Both the position numbers and the translations under genes were made by a program. A DNA stretch of 32,149 nt from Actinomycetes bacterium (GTDB taxonomy: Bacteria; Actinomycetota; Actinomycetes; Actinomycetales; Micrococcaceae). The stretch spans positions 1 through 32,149 of the forward strand of contig JAFAAV010000117.1 of the NCBI GenBank assembly GCA_023426375.1, given 5' to 3'. Positions 14,983-22,748 of the stretch are shown piece by piece (position 1 is the first letter of the stretch; each line of letters begins with the position of its first letter). Under the pieces are notes generated by a model, which was given only the letters and a program-made list of their open reading frames with translations, had not been told where the DNA came from and searched no databases.

Positions 14983-15655
14983 CCCGGAACCGGCCAGGAT
15001 AGTCCTGGCCTCCAAGAACCAGGGTAAGGTTCGCGAGCTTCAAGCCATGGTCGCCGCGGCCGTACCGCATCTCGACGCCGCCACGGCAGTTGTCGACGCG
15101 CGCGCCGCCCGGCTGAGCGACGTCGTCGAGGACGGCGTGAGTTTCGCCGAGAATGCGCTGCTCAAGGCGCGCGCTGCCGCCCGCGAATCGGGACTGATCG
15201 CGCTCGCGGACGACTCCGGTTTGGCCGTGGAGGTCATGGGAGGTGCGCCCGGAATTTTTTCGGCGCGCTGGTCCGGTCGCCACGGTGATGACACCGCCAA
15301 TTTGAATTTACTCCTGGCACAACTGGGGGATGTTCCCGATGAACACCGGAACGCGCGCTTCGTGTGCGCCGCCGCCGTGGTGACCCCCGGCGGTGCAGAA
15401 CACGTGGTGGTGGGGGAGTTCCCCGGGACGATCCTGCGGGAACCGGCGGGCGAGCACGGATTCGGGTACGACCCGATCTTCGCCCCGGACGGATATGAGG
15501 GTTTGAGCTGCGCCCAACTGAGCCCGGAGGAGAAGAACCGGGTCAGTCATCGAGCGCGGGCCATGAATGCTGTGCTGCCGCACCTTGTGGCCGCACTGGA
15601 AGAACAGGACGATCCGACCGGGGATGATCCACCTCGGCCGGGCTCGGGGGACTGA
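14972..15655 (+). CDS. rdgB: dITP/XTP pyrophosphatase (RdgB/HAM1 family)
   Basis: RdgB hydrolyses deaminated purine nucleotides (dITP, ITP, XTP) to monophosphates and so keeps them out of DNA and RNA. The open frame extends upstream into rph, but the GTG at 14972 has GGAGG 6 nt upstream and gives the expected protein of 227 residues. Family signatures are ASKNQGKVREL (13-23), EDGVSFAENALLKARAAA, ALADDSGLAVEVMGGAPGIFSARW with the catalytic Asp, and GEHGFGYDPIF, followed by LSPEEKNRVSHRARA. The rph-rdgB coupling is widespread in bacteria. The C-terminus ends in a Pro/Asp/Gly-rich tail. The next gene begins 3 nt after the stop. Confidence 0.95.
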   Translation: MDADPEPARIVLASKNQGKVRELQAMVAAAVPHLDAATAVVDARAARLSDVVEDGVSFAENALLKARAAARESGLIALADDSGLAVEVMGGAPGIFSARWSGRHGDDTANLNLLLAQLGDVPDEHRNARFVCAAAVVTPGGAEHVVVGEFPGTILREPAGEHGFGYDPIFAPDGYEGLSCAQLSPEEKNRVSHRARAMNAVLPHLVAALEEQDDPTGDDPPRPGSGD

Positions 15656-15658
15656 ATC

Positions 15659-16519
15659 ATGAGATTCGCATGCGGGCATCTTCCGTTCGCGGATGCCGTT
15701 GAAGCGGTGTTGGCGCAGGCGGGAGTGAGCGTGGACCGTGCCGATTGGGAGGTCCACGCGGGAGGATCCGCGCACATTGTGGTGAACGCGGGGCATGTGA
15801 TGAGCGTTCGCATCGCCAAGAACCCCACGTCCGGGGAAAACGTCCGACGGCGTGTGCGCGCGTTGTCCTTGCTGCCGGACTTCGACTTCGCCGTTCCCCG
15901 GCCATTGACCCCCGTGCTCAATGTGGGTCGCTACACGGCCGTAGGCATGACGTGGTTGCCCGGGACCACTCGGGATCCCGGACCCGTGTCCTCCACGATT
16001 CTGGCCAGCGTGCTCGACCAGTTGCGCTCGGCGGAGGTCTCTGAGGCGGCGCCGTGGCTCGACCGACCGGGGCAGCACTGGGGCGGCCATCGCCGTCGTC
16101 ACGTGTTACTCGACCAGGTCATTCCGCGACTGATTCCCGCCAACCGGCCACGCGCATTGGAAGCCATTCAGGATCTGGTGGATCTGGAAACGGTGGAACC
16201 CGATCTAGTCCACGGTGATCTCATGGGAACCAACATGCTGTGGGAGGGCGAGCGACTCGTGGGGATCATCGACTGGGATCACGCGTGTCTGGCCGATCCC
16301 GCGTACGACACGGCGTCGTTGGGTCTCTGGTTCGGTTGGGACAGTGTCCGTCACGCCACCACACCGGAGGATTACGAACGTGCCCGGCTGCACGCCCGGA
16401 TTTTTCCGTTGCAGGCGGTGGCCTATGCAATTCACCACGAACTGGACATCGCGCAGATCAATCAGGCCGTGGAGAAGGCCGATGACTGGTACGAGGCCCA
16501 CGCCTCGGTGAGCGCCTGA
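15659..16519 (+). CDS. Aminoglycoside-phosphotransferase-fold kinase, substrate unknown
   Basis: The 286-residue protein has the APH/choline-kinase type fold. The catalytic loop is VHGDLMGTN (184-192: His185, Asp187, Asn192) and the metal-binding motif is IIDWDHA (204-210). The N-lobe has a glycine-containing turn (HAGGSAHIVV, 33-42) and Lys54 in SVRIAK as the likely ATP-binding lysine. It should phosphorylate a hydroxyl group of a small molecule. Members of this superfamily range from antibiotic-resistance enzymes to housekeeping sugar, choline or homoserine kinases. A housekeeping role is more likely because the gene lies in the core murI-rph-rdgB operon, 3 nt after rdgB, with GGGGGA as Shine-Dalgarno site. 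Resistance cannot be claimed. Confidence 0.8.
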   Translation: MRFACGHLPFADAVEAVLAQAGVSVDRADWEVHAGGSAHIVVNAGHVMSVRIAKNPTSGENVRRRVRALSLLPDFDFAVPRPLTPVLNVGRYTAVGMTWLPGTTRDPGPVSSTILASVLDQLRSAEVSEAAPWLDRPGQHWGGHRRRHVLLDQVIPRLIPANRPRALEAIQDLVDLETVEPDLVHGDLMGTNMLWEGERLVGIIDWDHACLADPAYDTASLGLWFGWDSVRHATTPEDYERARLHARIFPLQAVAYAIHHELDIAQINQAVEKADDWYEAHASVSA

Positions 16520-16590
16520 ACCATCCCATCGTCAGGAACCACCTGCGACCCGGTAGTGAGTTCCGCGCAGAACGTGTCGGAGTCGAACAG

Positions 16591-16596
16591 TAGCCT
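16591..16596 (+). promoter_or_regulatory. -10 box of the exonuclease gene (leaderless)
   Basis: TAGCCT lies 6 nt before the GTG at 16603; there is no Shine-Dalgarno site. The gap 16520-16590 has no clear terminator. Confidence 0.6.
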
Positions 16597-16602
16597 GACA
16601 CC

Positions 16603-17184
16603 GTGTCCGTCAGTTTCACAGCCATAGACTTCGAGACAGCCAACCGCAGCTTCGCCTCAGCCTGCGCGGTGGGTGTAGTTCGCGTCGAGGACGGCCAGGT
16701 GGCCGATACCCAGTACTCGTTGTTACGTCCTCCGCCGGGTCATGATCATTTCGAACCCGGGAACATCAGGGTCCATGGAATCCGCCCGCAGGACGTGGTT
16801 AACGCTCCGTCCTATGCGCAGTACTGGCGGTGGTTGGTCGATCGGCTCGAGGCGGATGATCCGGACGGGATCCTGGTTGCGCACAACGCCGTATTCGATA
16901 CCGGAGTCATCAGAGCCGCCAATCAAGCGGTGGGCGAACCCGCGCGTGCGTGGCGCTATGCCTGCACGCTGCGGTTGTCCCGGGCGGCCTATCAGCTACG
17001 GTCCTATTCATTGCCGGCAGTTTCCCACGCCGTGGGCGTTTCCCTGGAGAATCACCACAACGCCCTGGCGGATGCACAGGCCTGCGCGGGCATCGTGATG
17101 GACCTGGCCCGCCGTAGCGCGGCGGAGTCCATGGAGGAACTGGCCGCGCACTACGGCACCAAGATCCTCAGCGCCAGTCTCTGA
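16603..17184 (+). CDS. 3'-5' exonuclease, DnaQ-like DEDDh family
   Basis: The 193-residue protein is a single exonuclease domain. All five catalytic positions of the DEDDh type are visible: Asp9 and Glu11 (AIDFETAN), Asp99 (VAHNAVFDTG), His152 and Asp157 (NHHNALADAQA). It should remove nucleotides from 3' ends of DNA or RNA using two metal ions. It has no BRCT or polymerase domain, so it is not a full DNA polymerase epsilon subunit by itself; it may be a free-standing proofreading or repair exonuclease. It is convergent with the gene at 17203, with only 18 nt between and no obvious terminator. Confidence 0.9.
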   Translation: MSVSFTAIDFETANRSFASACAVGVVRVEDGQVADTQYSLLRPPPGHDHFEPGNIRVHGIRPQDVVNAPSYAQYWRWLVDRLEADDPDGILVAHNAVFDTGVIRAANQAVGEPARAWRYACTLRLSRAAYQLRSYSLPAVSHAVGVSLENHHNALADAQACAGIVMDLARRSAAESMEELAAHYGTKILSASL

Positions 17185-17202
17185 CGGGCCAGCCCCGGAC
17201 CG

Positions 17203-18246
17203 TTACGGACACCAGCGCTCGCGCCACTGACGCGCCAGTTCATCGAGCTCCGTGCTGAGCGCGTCGTCACTACCGGCAGGAAGAGCCGACATCCCCCAGC
17301 GAGCGGCGATCACCGCGGCGGCTACGGAGCGAGCCGAGGCGGAGTCAGCCGCGTGCGCTCCCATCAGATCGAACGCGCGTGTCAACACGCCTTCCGACCC
17401 CGCGGCGCCTGCCTCGTGTGCCTGGGCCACATTGGCCGCGGCCAGTCCGAGCGCCAACGCCGACGACGCCGTGGTGCCGTCAGCCACGGCTCGTGAGAAC
17501 TCGCCGTCGGCGGTTTCGAGGGTCGCACGGTCGGTGACCTGGCCGACCATGCGCAGCAGCGCACGGGTCTTGGGGGCCGGGCGGGTCATGCCGGTACTGA
17601 CGTCGATCACGGCCGTGACGACCTCTTGGAACGCCGAGTCGGTTTCCCGTGCTCGCACGCCGGCGTGAACGGCCATGGCAGTGGCCGCCGCGGCCGTCTG
17701 GGCCTCTGGATCACCGTGGGTGATGGCCGCGGCATCGACAACGAGCGGAACGAGCGCCTTCCAGCCGAAATTGGGGATCAACCCGTAGGGAATGCTGCGG
17801 GTGAGAACTTCTGGGCTACCGGCGGTGGGATCGATGGGACGGGCCACTTCACCGAATTCACCGGTGGCCAGGGCCGCGAAACTGTCGCCCCGGGGAGCCA
17901 CCGGGCGGGAAAGGAGGGGGAAATCGCGGTCGAAATCGCGCGTGGGAGGTACGGGGGAGTTCGCGGGGGGCCGAGCGCCGGAGGCCCGGGCCCAGCGGAG
18001 ATAAGAGAGCCAAGCGCACGCCGTGGGATCGGCGGAGAGCCCGTCATTGGCCCACTCGGCCACTTCATTGAGGGCATCCGCGGTGCGGGCGGCCAACTGC
18101 ACGTTCTCATCGGGTTCGCCGTCCTCCGTGCGAGTCGTGAGAGCCAGACTGCGGAACACTGCCGTCATGGAATCGCGGTAGGAGTCCTGGGCCGTGGCAA
18201 TGCCGTGATCGGGGGAGAGAACCTGCGAGGGCGATGAGTCGGACAT
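17203..18246 (-). CDS. ADP-ribosylglycohydrolase-like protein with degenerate metal motifs
   Basis: The 347-residue protein matches the DraG/ARH fold in its middle and end: RSIPYGLIP (150-158), AAAITHGDPEAQTAAAATA (172-190) and AAVIAARWGMSALP (310-323) are all family landmarks. Two metal-binding motifs are altered. The usual TDDT near the N-terminus is PDEN (45-48), and the C-terminal GGDxDT corresponds to AADSAS (299-304), keeping the first Asp and losing the second. The N-terminal GDALG motif is absent. Active family members remove ADP-ribose from proteins with two magnesium ions, so this one may be inactive or altered. The ATG at 18246 is leaderless behind TAGACT (18253-18258). It is divergent from sbcD. 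Confidence 0.72.
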   Translation of the reverse strand: MSDSSPSQVLSPDHGIATAQDSYRDSMTAVFRSLALTTRTEDGEPDENVQLAARTADALNEVAEWANDGLSADPTACAWLSYLRWARASGARPPANSPVPPTRDFDRDFPLLSRPVAPRGDSFAALATGEFGEVARPIDPTAGSPEVLTRSIPYGLIPNFGWKALVPLVVDAAAITHGDPEAQTAAAATAMAVHAGVRARETDSAFQEVVTAVIDVSTGMTRPAPKTRALLRMVGQVTDRATLETADGEFSRAVADGTTASSALALGLAAANVAQAHEAGAAGSEGVLTRAFDLMGAHAADSASARSVAAAVIAARWGMSALPAGSDDALSTELDELARQWRERWCP

Positions 18247-18252
18247 GCCTCG

Positions 18253-18258
18253 AGTCTA
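18253..18258 (-). promoter_or_regulatory. -10 box of the ADP-ribosylglycohydrolase-like gene (leaderless)
   Basis: TAGACT is 6 nt upstream of the ATG at 18246. TTGAGG (18274-18279) at 15 nt is a short-spaced -35 candidate. The divergent sbcD promoter is 40 nt away. Confidence 0.6.
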
Positions 18259-18298
18259 TGTGAGTCACGTGCGCCTCAAGCGTGTCAGCGCGGGCGGA

Positions 18299-18304
18299 TA
18301 GATT
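18299..18304 (+). promoter_or_regulatory. -10 box of the sbcD-sbcC operon (leaderless)
   Basis: TAGATT lies 7 nt before the ATG at 18312 and supports that start over the longer open frame from 18282. Confidence 0.6.
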
Positions 18305-18311
18305 GACGAGC

Positions 18312-19523
18312 ATGAGGTTCTTACACACGTCCGACTGGCACCTGGGTCGCACCTTTCACGGAGTGGACGTTCTGGACGTTCAAGCCAAGGTGATGGAAGA
18401 GATCGTCGAGTGGGTGACCGAGCATCGAGTGGATGCGGTCCTGATTTCCGGTGACGTGTACGACCGCGCGCAGCCGCGTACGGAAGTGGTGGAGTTGTTG
18501 AACTCCACCCTGGCCAGGATTCGTCGCGCTGGGGCCTACATCGTTATGACCAGCGGAAATCATGATTCTGCGGCCCGGCTCGGTTTCGGCGCTGAAATCA
18601 TGGCCCACGGTGGGGTGTTCTTACGGACCCGCCCTGATCATGCCGCTCACCCCGTGATCTTCAGCAAGGGGAAGTCCGGGGTGCATGTCGTGGACACCGC
18701 GCTCCAGCCGTGGACGGAGCATTCCGCGTCGAACGGATCCACGGTGGCCGTTTACGGAATCCCCTATCTGGAACCCCGTTCTGTGGCGCCACAACTGGAC
18801 TGCTCGGCCACCCATCAGGCCGTACTGGGCACCGTCGCGAAATCCACGGCCGAGGACCTGTCGCAGCGTGGCGATATGCGAGGGGTGGTCATGGCACACG
18901 CTTTCGTGACGGGCGCGGCGGCCACGGACTCAGAGCGGATCATTGATTCCGGAGGCCTGGGCACCGTGAGCGCGGATGTTTTCGATTCTCACGATTACGC
19001 TGCCCTGGGTCACATCCACCGGAGGCAGACCATCCGCGACGCCGTGCGGTACAGCGGCTCCCCGGTGGCCTACTCCTTCTCGGAAACCGGGCAGAGCAAG
19101 GGCGCCTGGCTGGTGGATTTCGAGGACGGGGTCGATCCGGACGTGCAGCCACTCGATCACCGGGCAGGCCTGCACCTGGCCCAGTTGCGGGGCTCGTTGC
19201 AGGATTTGCTCCGCGCTCCTGAGCACTCGGCTGCCGAATCCGCGTGGTGCCAAGTGGTACTGACGGACTCCGAGCGACCGGCCGCGGCCATGGACCGGAT
19301 CCGCACCAGGTTCCCGCAGACCGTGGAACTTCGGTGGGAACCACAGGGCGGTCGGTCGCAACCGCAGCTCAGTTACAGCGCCCGCGTGCAGACCGCAGAA
19401 AGTCCTGAGTCGTTGTGTGCGTCATTCTTCGAACACGTCCGACACCGATCCGTGTCAGAGCATGAACGCGCGGACATCGAGGCCGCGGTGGGCGCGGCTC
19501 AAGCTGACATCAGGTCGGAGTAG
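18312..19523 (+). CDS. sbcD: Exonuclease SbcCD, nuclease subunit D (Mre11-like)
   Basis: SbcD is the metallo-phosphoesterase of the SbcCD (Mre11-Rad50) complex, which opens hairpins and processes blocked DNA ends. The start at 18312 gives MRFLHTSDWHLG, the canonical N-terminus, and a 403-residue protein. Metal ligands are seen in order: Asp8 and His10, Asp48 (SGDVYDR), Asn83-His84-Asp85 (TSGNHDS), His196 (VMAHAF) and GHIH (233-236). The C-terminal part is the capping domain. The gene is followed 12 nt later by sbcC. Confidence 0.97.
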   Translation: MRFLHTSDWHLGRTFHGVDVLDVQAKVMEEIVEWVTEHRVDAVLISGDVYDRAQPRTEVVELLNSTLARIRRAGAYIVMTSGNHDSAARLGFGAEIMAHGGVFLRTRPDHAAHPVIFSKGKSGVHVVDTALQPWTEHSASNGSTVAVYGIPYLEPRSVAPQLDCSATHQAVLGTVAKSTAEDLSQRGDMRGVVMAHAFVTGAAATDSERIIDSGGLGTVSADVFDSHDYAALGHIHRRQTIRDAVRYSGSPVAYSFSETGQSKGAWLVDFEDGVDPDVQPLDHRAGLHLAQLRGSLQDLLRAPEHSAAESAWCQVVLTDSERPAAAMDRIRTRFPQTVELRWEPQGGRSQPQLSYSARVQTAESPESLCASFFEHVRHRSVSEHERADIEAAVGAAQADIRSE

Positions 19524-19535
19524 GCAGGAGCCGAT

Positions 19536-22500
19536 ATGAAGTTGCACCGTTTGGAGATCACCGCGTTCGGCCCGTTCGCCGGTCATGAGGTCGTGGAATT
19601 CGACCAGCTCAACGAGGCCGGAGTATTCCTACTCAACGGTGAGACGGGAGCCGGTAAGACCAGTGTGCTGGATGCGATCTGCTTCGCCCTGTACTCATCC
19701 GCGCCCACGACCCTGGCCATGGGTGGGCGAAAACCGGGGCACAGTGATCATGCGGATCCGGATACGGCACCGCTGGTCGAACTCGAGTTCACATCGGGTG
19801 CTCGGCGCTGGCACATCAGTCGTTCGCCCGCGTGGAGCAAACCCTCCAAGCGTGCGGTTTCCGGTTGGTCCGAACAACATTCAAAGGTGTTGTTGCGTGA
19901 ATGGGTGCACGGTCAGTGGCTCGAACGAAGCCATCGACCGGATGAGGTCGGCCAGACCATCGAGCATGTCATCGGGCTGAACCGGGAACAGTTCACCCAA
20001 GTGATGATGCTTCCACAAGGCCGATTCGCCGAGTTCTTGCGAGCGGGCTCCAAAGAACGGGAAAAGCTTCTCGAGACACTCTTCGGAACGGATATCTATC
20101 CCCGGATCCAGCAGGAACTGAAGGAACTCGCGTCGAAGAGCCAATCAGAGCTGGACGCACTGCTCCTCGAACAGCAGCGTGATCTTGAACGCATATCCCA
20201 GTTGGACGCCCAATTCACGGAAGTGCTCGAGCAACTACCGACCGGGACACTGCCCTTCCCCGACAAGCCCTCGGCAGGCTCCGATGATGCAATCATCGGG
20301 GAGGAGGAGTCCACGGGGCCTGTCGAAGGTTGGGAGGCCGGTACCCGAGGAGTCACTTCGGAGCGAGCCACGGATACGCACGACCCGGTTTCCGTGGTGC
20401 ACCTGTGCGAACGACTCAGCTCAGCCACCCGTGACTTGCACTCCGCCCGAGATGCCGTCTCCAGCGAGCAAGTGCGTGCTGCAGAGCGTGCGCGGGAACT
20501 GGCGCAGCGGCTTCAGAACATGCAACGCCACGAACGTTTGACTGCCGATCTGGAAGAACTCCATTCCGAACGCGAGACCGTGGCCACCCGGGAAACCGCC
20601 CTGGCGCACCACCGGTCTGCGTTGAAACTCTCCGGATTCGTGACGGCGGTCGAAACGGCCCAGACGGCGTCTGACCAGGCCGAGATCTCAATCGCGGCGG
20701 CGCGGGAGGTGTTCTCCGACACGTCCCCTGACCTTGACCGGTTCAGGCGTTGCCTTGGTTCCTCGAGCACGGTTCTGGATGACTGGATCGAGGGACACCA
20801 GGACCTCTCCGCTGTACGGGACGCGGCCGTGAGCGCACGTCAGGCTGCCGAACAGGCCATCGACGTCGACGCGTCGGTGAGTGCAGCACAACGTGCTCTG
20901 ACCGAAGTCGAGCAAGCCATGAGGCAACGTGGCTCGCGACAACACGGAGTGGAGCAAGAACTCGACGGGGCGATCGAGAAACGAACTGCCACCGAGCAAG
21001 TGATGACGGCGCTGCAAGAAGCCACACGTGACGCGGGAATGATCCGGGATCGTCACGAACGGGCTCAGAAGACCCTGAAAGCCTCGGAGGATTTCCAGGG
21101 CCTGGCACGCCAACAGGATCTCGACGGCGAGCAGTATCGTTCGGCGGAGGAGAAGCGACGCGCGGCCGCCCAACACGTGGAGAACCTCGAAACTCAGCGC
21201 TTCGCGACCGCGGCCGCAACTCTGGCTTCCGCGCTGCACGACGATGAACCGTGCCCGGTGTGCGGATCCACGGTGCACCCTGATCCTGCTGATCTGGACC
21301 ACGGCCGGGAAGTCACGGAAGACATGCTCAGTGGTGCACGGTCGACACGGGATCTGGCGCAGTCAGATGCAGACCAAGCACATGCTCGGTGGCAAGCTGC
21401 CCAGCACAGTGCCGCCCAGGCACTCGGAGCGGGCGCTCTCGAGGACATCGAGGCCGCACGGGAGTCGGCTTCGACAAGCAAGGCGGCCGTTCGGGAACTG
21501 GACAAACACCTCGAACAACTCGCTACCGCCGAGAGCGAACTGGCGGGACTGGACCGGAAGATCCATGAGTGCCGGGAGGTGCTGCGTGAGCTCGAACTCC
21601 AGACCGAACGGGACGAGACACGTCAGGTCACGTTGTCCACGCAGCTCAAGCAAGCACGAGAACGTTTGGATCGGGAACTGTTGGGCTTCGAATCGGTCCA
21701 ACAGCGGATCGGCGCTGCCGGGGACCTCGTGACCGCGGTGTCGGCCGTGGACATCGCTCAGCGGCGCGTCGACCGTGCGGATCAGGAACTCACCTACGCG
21801 CGAAACACTCTGGAAGCAGAACTCGCGGACTCTCCGTTCGCACACTCGGAAGAGGTTCGATCCGCTCAACTGGAGCACTCTCGAGCGCAACAGCTTGAGA
21901 GCTGGTTGGACGAGTACCGGGACCGGCTCGGAAGGATCACGGCCGAACTTGCCACGGATCTCATGAGTTCCACGGCTGAACTGTCTACCGAAGAACGTGC
22001 GGCGGCCACGCCGGAATCCGTTGCCGAGGCCAGGGAAGCCGGCGAGAACTTGGCCGCGCAACGGGATCGCATCACGGCGGCGTCGGGAACCGTTGCCACG
22101 CTGGCCCGCTCAGCCCAAGAGTTGTCGCGAACCGGAGGAGAACGGAGCGAGTCGCTCGCCCGCGCCCGCGAGAGGGCCGAACGGCTCACCGGTCTCTCCG
22201 CAGTGGCGAACGGGCTGTCCTCGGACAATAGTCTGCGAATGACCCTGACCTCGTTCGTTCTGGCCGCGAAACTCGAACACGTGGCGGCGGTAGCCTCCGA
22301 GCACCTGCAGCGGATGTCATCGGGCCGCTACAGCCTGATCCACACCGATCAGGCACGGGGCGGCGGGAAAGCGGGGCTCGGCCTGGAAGTGGATGACTCC
22401 TGGACGGGGAACAGACGGGGTACCGAAACGCTGTCCGGTGGAGAGTCCTTCTTCACCTCGCTGGCGCTGGCCCTGGCGCTCGCTGACGTGGTGCGGGCTG

Positions 22501-22739
22501 CTGCCGGAGGCCAGGACATGGACACACTGTTCGTGGACGAAGGCTTCGGTTCCCTGGACGAGGACACCCTCGAACAGGTTCTCGAGACCATCGATGGGCT
22601 ACGGCAGAACGGACGCGTGATCGGGCTGGTGTCTCACGTGGCCGAGATGAAACAACGGATCGGCACGCAACTGGTCGTGACCAAGACCCCCAAGGGGTCA
22701 CACTTGAGCGTCGTGACCGGTTTGGAAACCACCGCGTAG
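19536..22739 (+). CDS. sbcC: Exonuclease SbcCD, ATPase subunit C (Rad50-like)
   Basis: SbcC is the SMC-like ATPase partner of SbcD. The 1067 residues are of normal length. Walker A is GETGAGKT (35-42), LPQGRFAEFLRA follows the first globular part, and two long charged helical arms (about 185-560 and 590-880) form an antiparallel coiled coil joined by the zinc hook CPVC (Cys573, Cys576) at the midpoint. The C-terminal half of the ATPase has the signature LSGGES (966-971) and Walker B/D-loop LFVDEGFGSLD (998-1008). The start ATG has AGGAG 5 nt upstream. The TAG stop forms the first half of the -10 box of the following transporter gene. Confidence 0.97.
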   Translation: MKLHRLEITAFGPFAGHEVVEFDQLNEAGVFLLNGETGAGKTSVLDAICFALYSSAPTTLAMGGRKPGHSDHADPDTAPLVELEFTSGARRWHISRSPAWSKPSKRAVSGWSEQHSKVLLREWVHGQWLERSHRPDEVGQTIEHVIGLNREQFTQVMMLPQGRFAEFLRAGSKEREKLLETLFGTDIYPRIQQELKELASKSQSELDALLLEQQRDLERISQLDAQFTEVLEQLPTGTLPFPDKPSAGSDDAIIGEEESTGPVEGWEAGTRGVTSERATDTHDPVSVVHLCERLSSATRDLHSARDAVSSEQVRAAERARELAQRLQNMQRHERLTADLEELHSERETVATRETALAHHRSALKLSGFVTAVETAQTASDQAEISIAAAREVFSDTSPDLDRFRRCLGSSSTVLDDWIEGHQDLSAVRDAAVSARQAAEQAIDVDASVSAAQRALTEVEQAMRQRGSRQHGVEQELDGAIEKRTATEQVMTALQEATRDAGMIRDRHERAQKTLKASEDFQGLARQQDLDGEQYRSAEEKRRAAAQHVENLETQRFATAAATLASALHDDEPCPVCGSTVHPDPADLDHGREVTEDMLSGARSTRDLAQSDADQAHARWQAAQHSAAQALGAGALEDIEAARESASTSKAAVRELDKHLEQLATAESELAGLDRKIHECREVLRELELQTERDETRQVTLSTQLKQARERLDRELLGFESVQQRIGAAGDLVTAVSAVDIAQRRVDRADQELTYARNTLEAELADSPFAHSEEVRSAQLEHSRAQQLESWLDEYRDRLGRITAELATDLMSSTAELSTEERAAATPESVAEAREAGENLAAQRDRITAASGTVATLARSAQELSRTGGERSESLARARERAERLTGLSAVANGLSSDNSLRMTLTSFVLAAKLEHVAAVASEHLQRMSSGRYSLIHTDQARGGGKAGLGLEVDDSWTGNRRGTETLSGGESFFTSLALALALADVVRAAAGGQDMDTLFVDEGFGSLDEDTLEQVLETIDGLRQNGRVIGLVSHVAEMKQRIGTQLVVTKTPKGSHLSVVTGLETTA

Positions 22740-22742
22740 GCT
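22713..22742 (+). promoter_or_regulatory. Promoter of the MFS gene across the sbcC stop codon
   Basis: GTGACC (22713-22718), an 18-nt spacer and TAGGCT (22737-22742), whose TAG is the sbcC stop. The GTG start at 22749 is 6 nt downstream. Confidence 0.6.
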
Positions 22743-22748
22743 GATGGC

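Noticed and set aside
15659..16519. Aminoglycoside resistance gene
   Set aside because: Only the general kinase fold is seen; the operon context is housekeeping and there is no sign of transfer.
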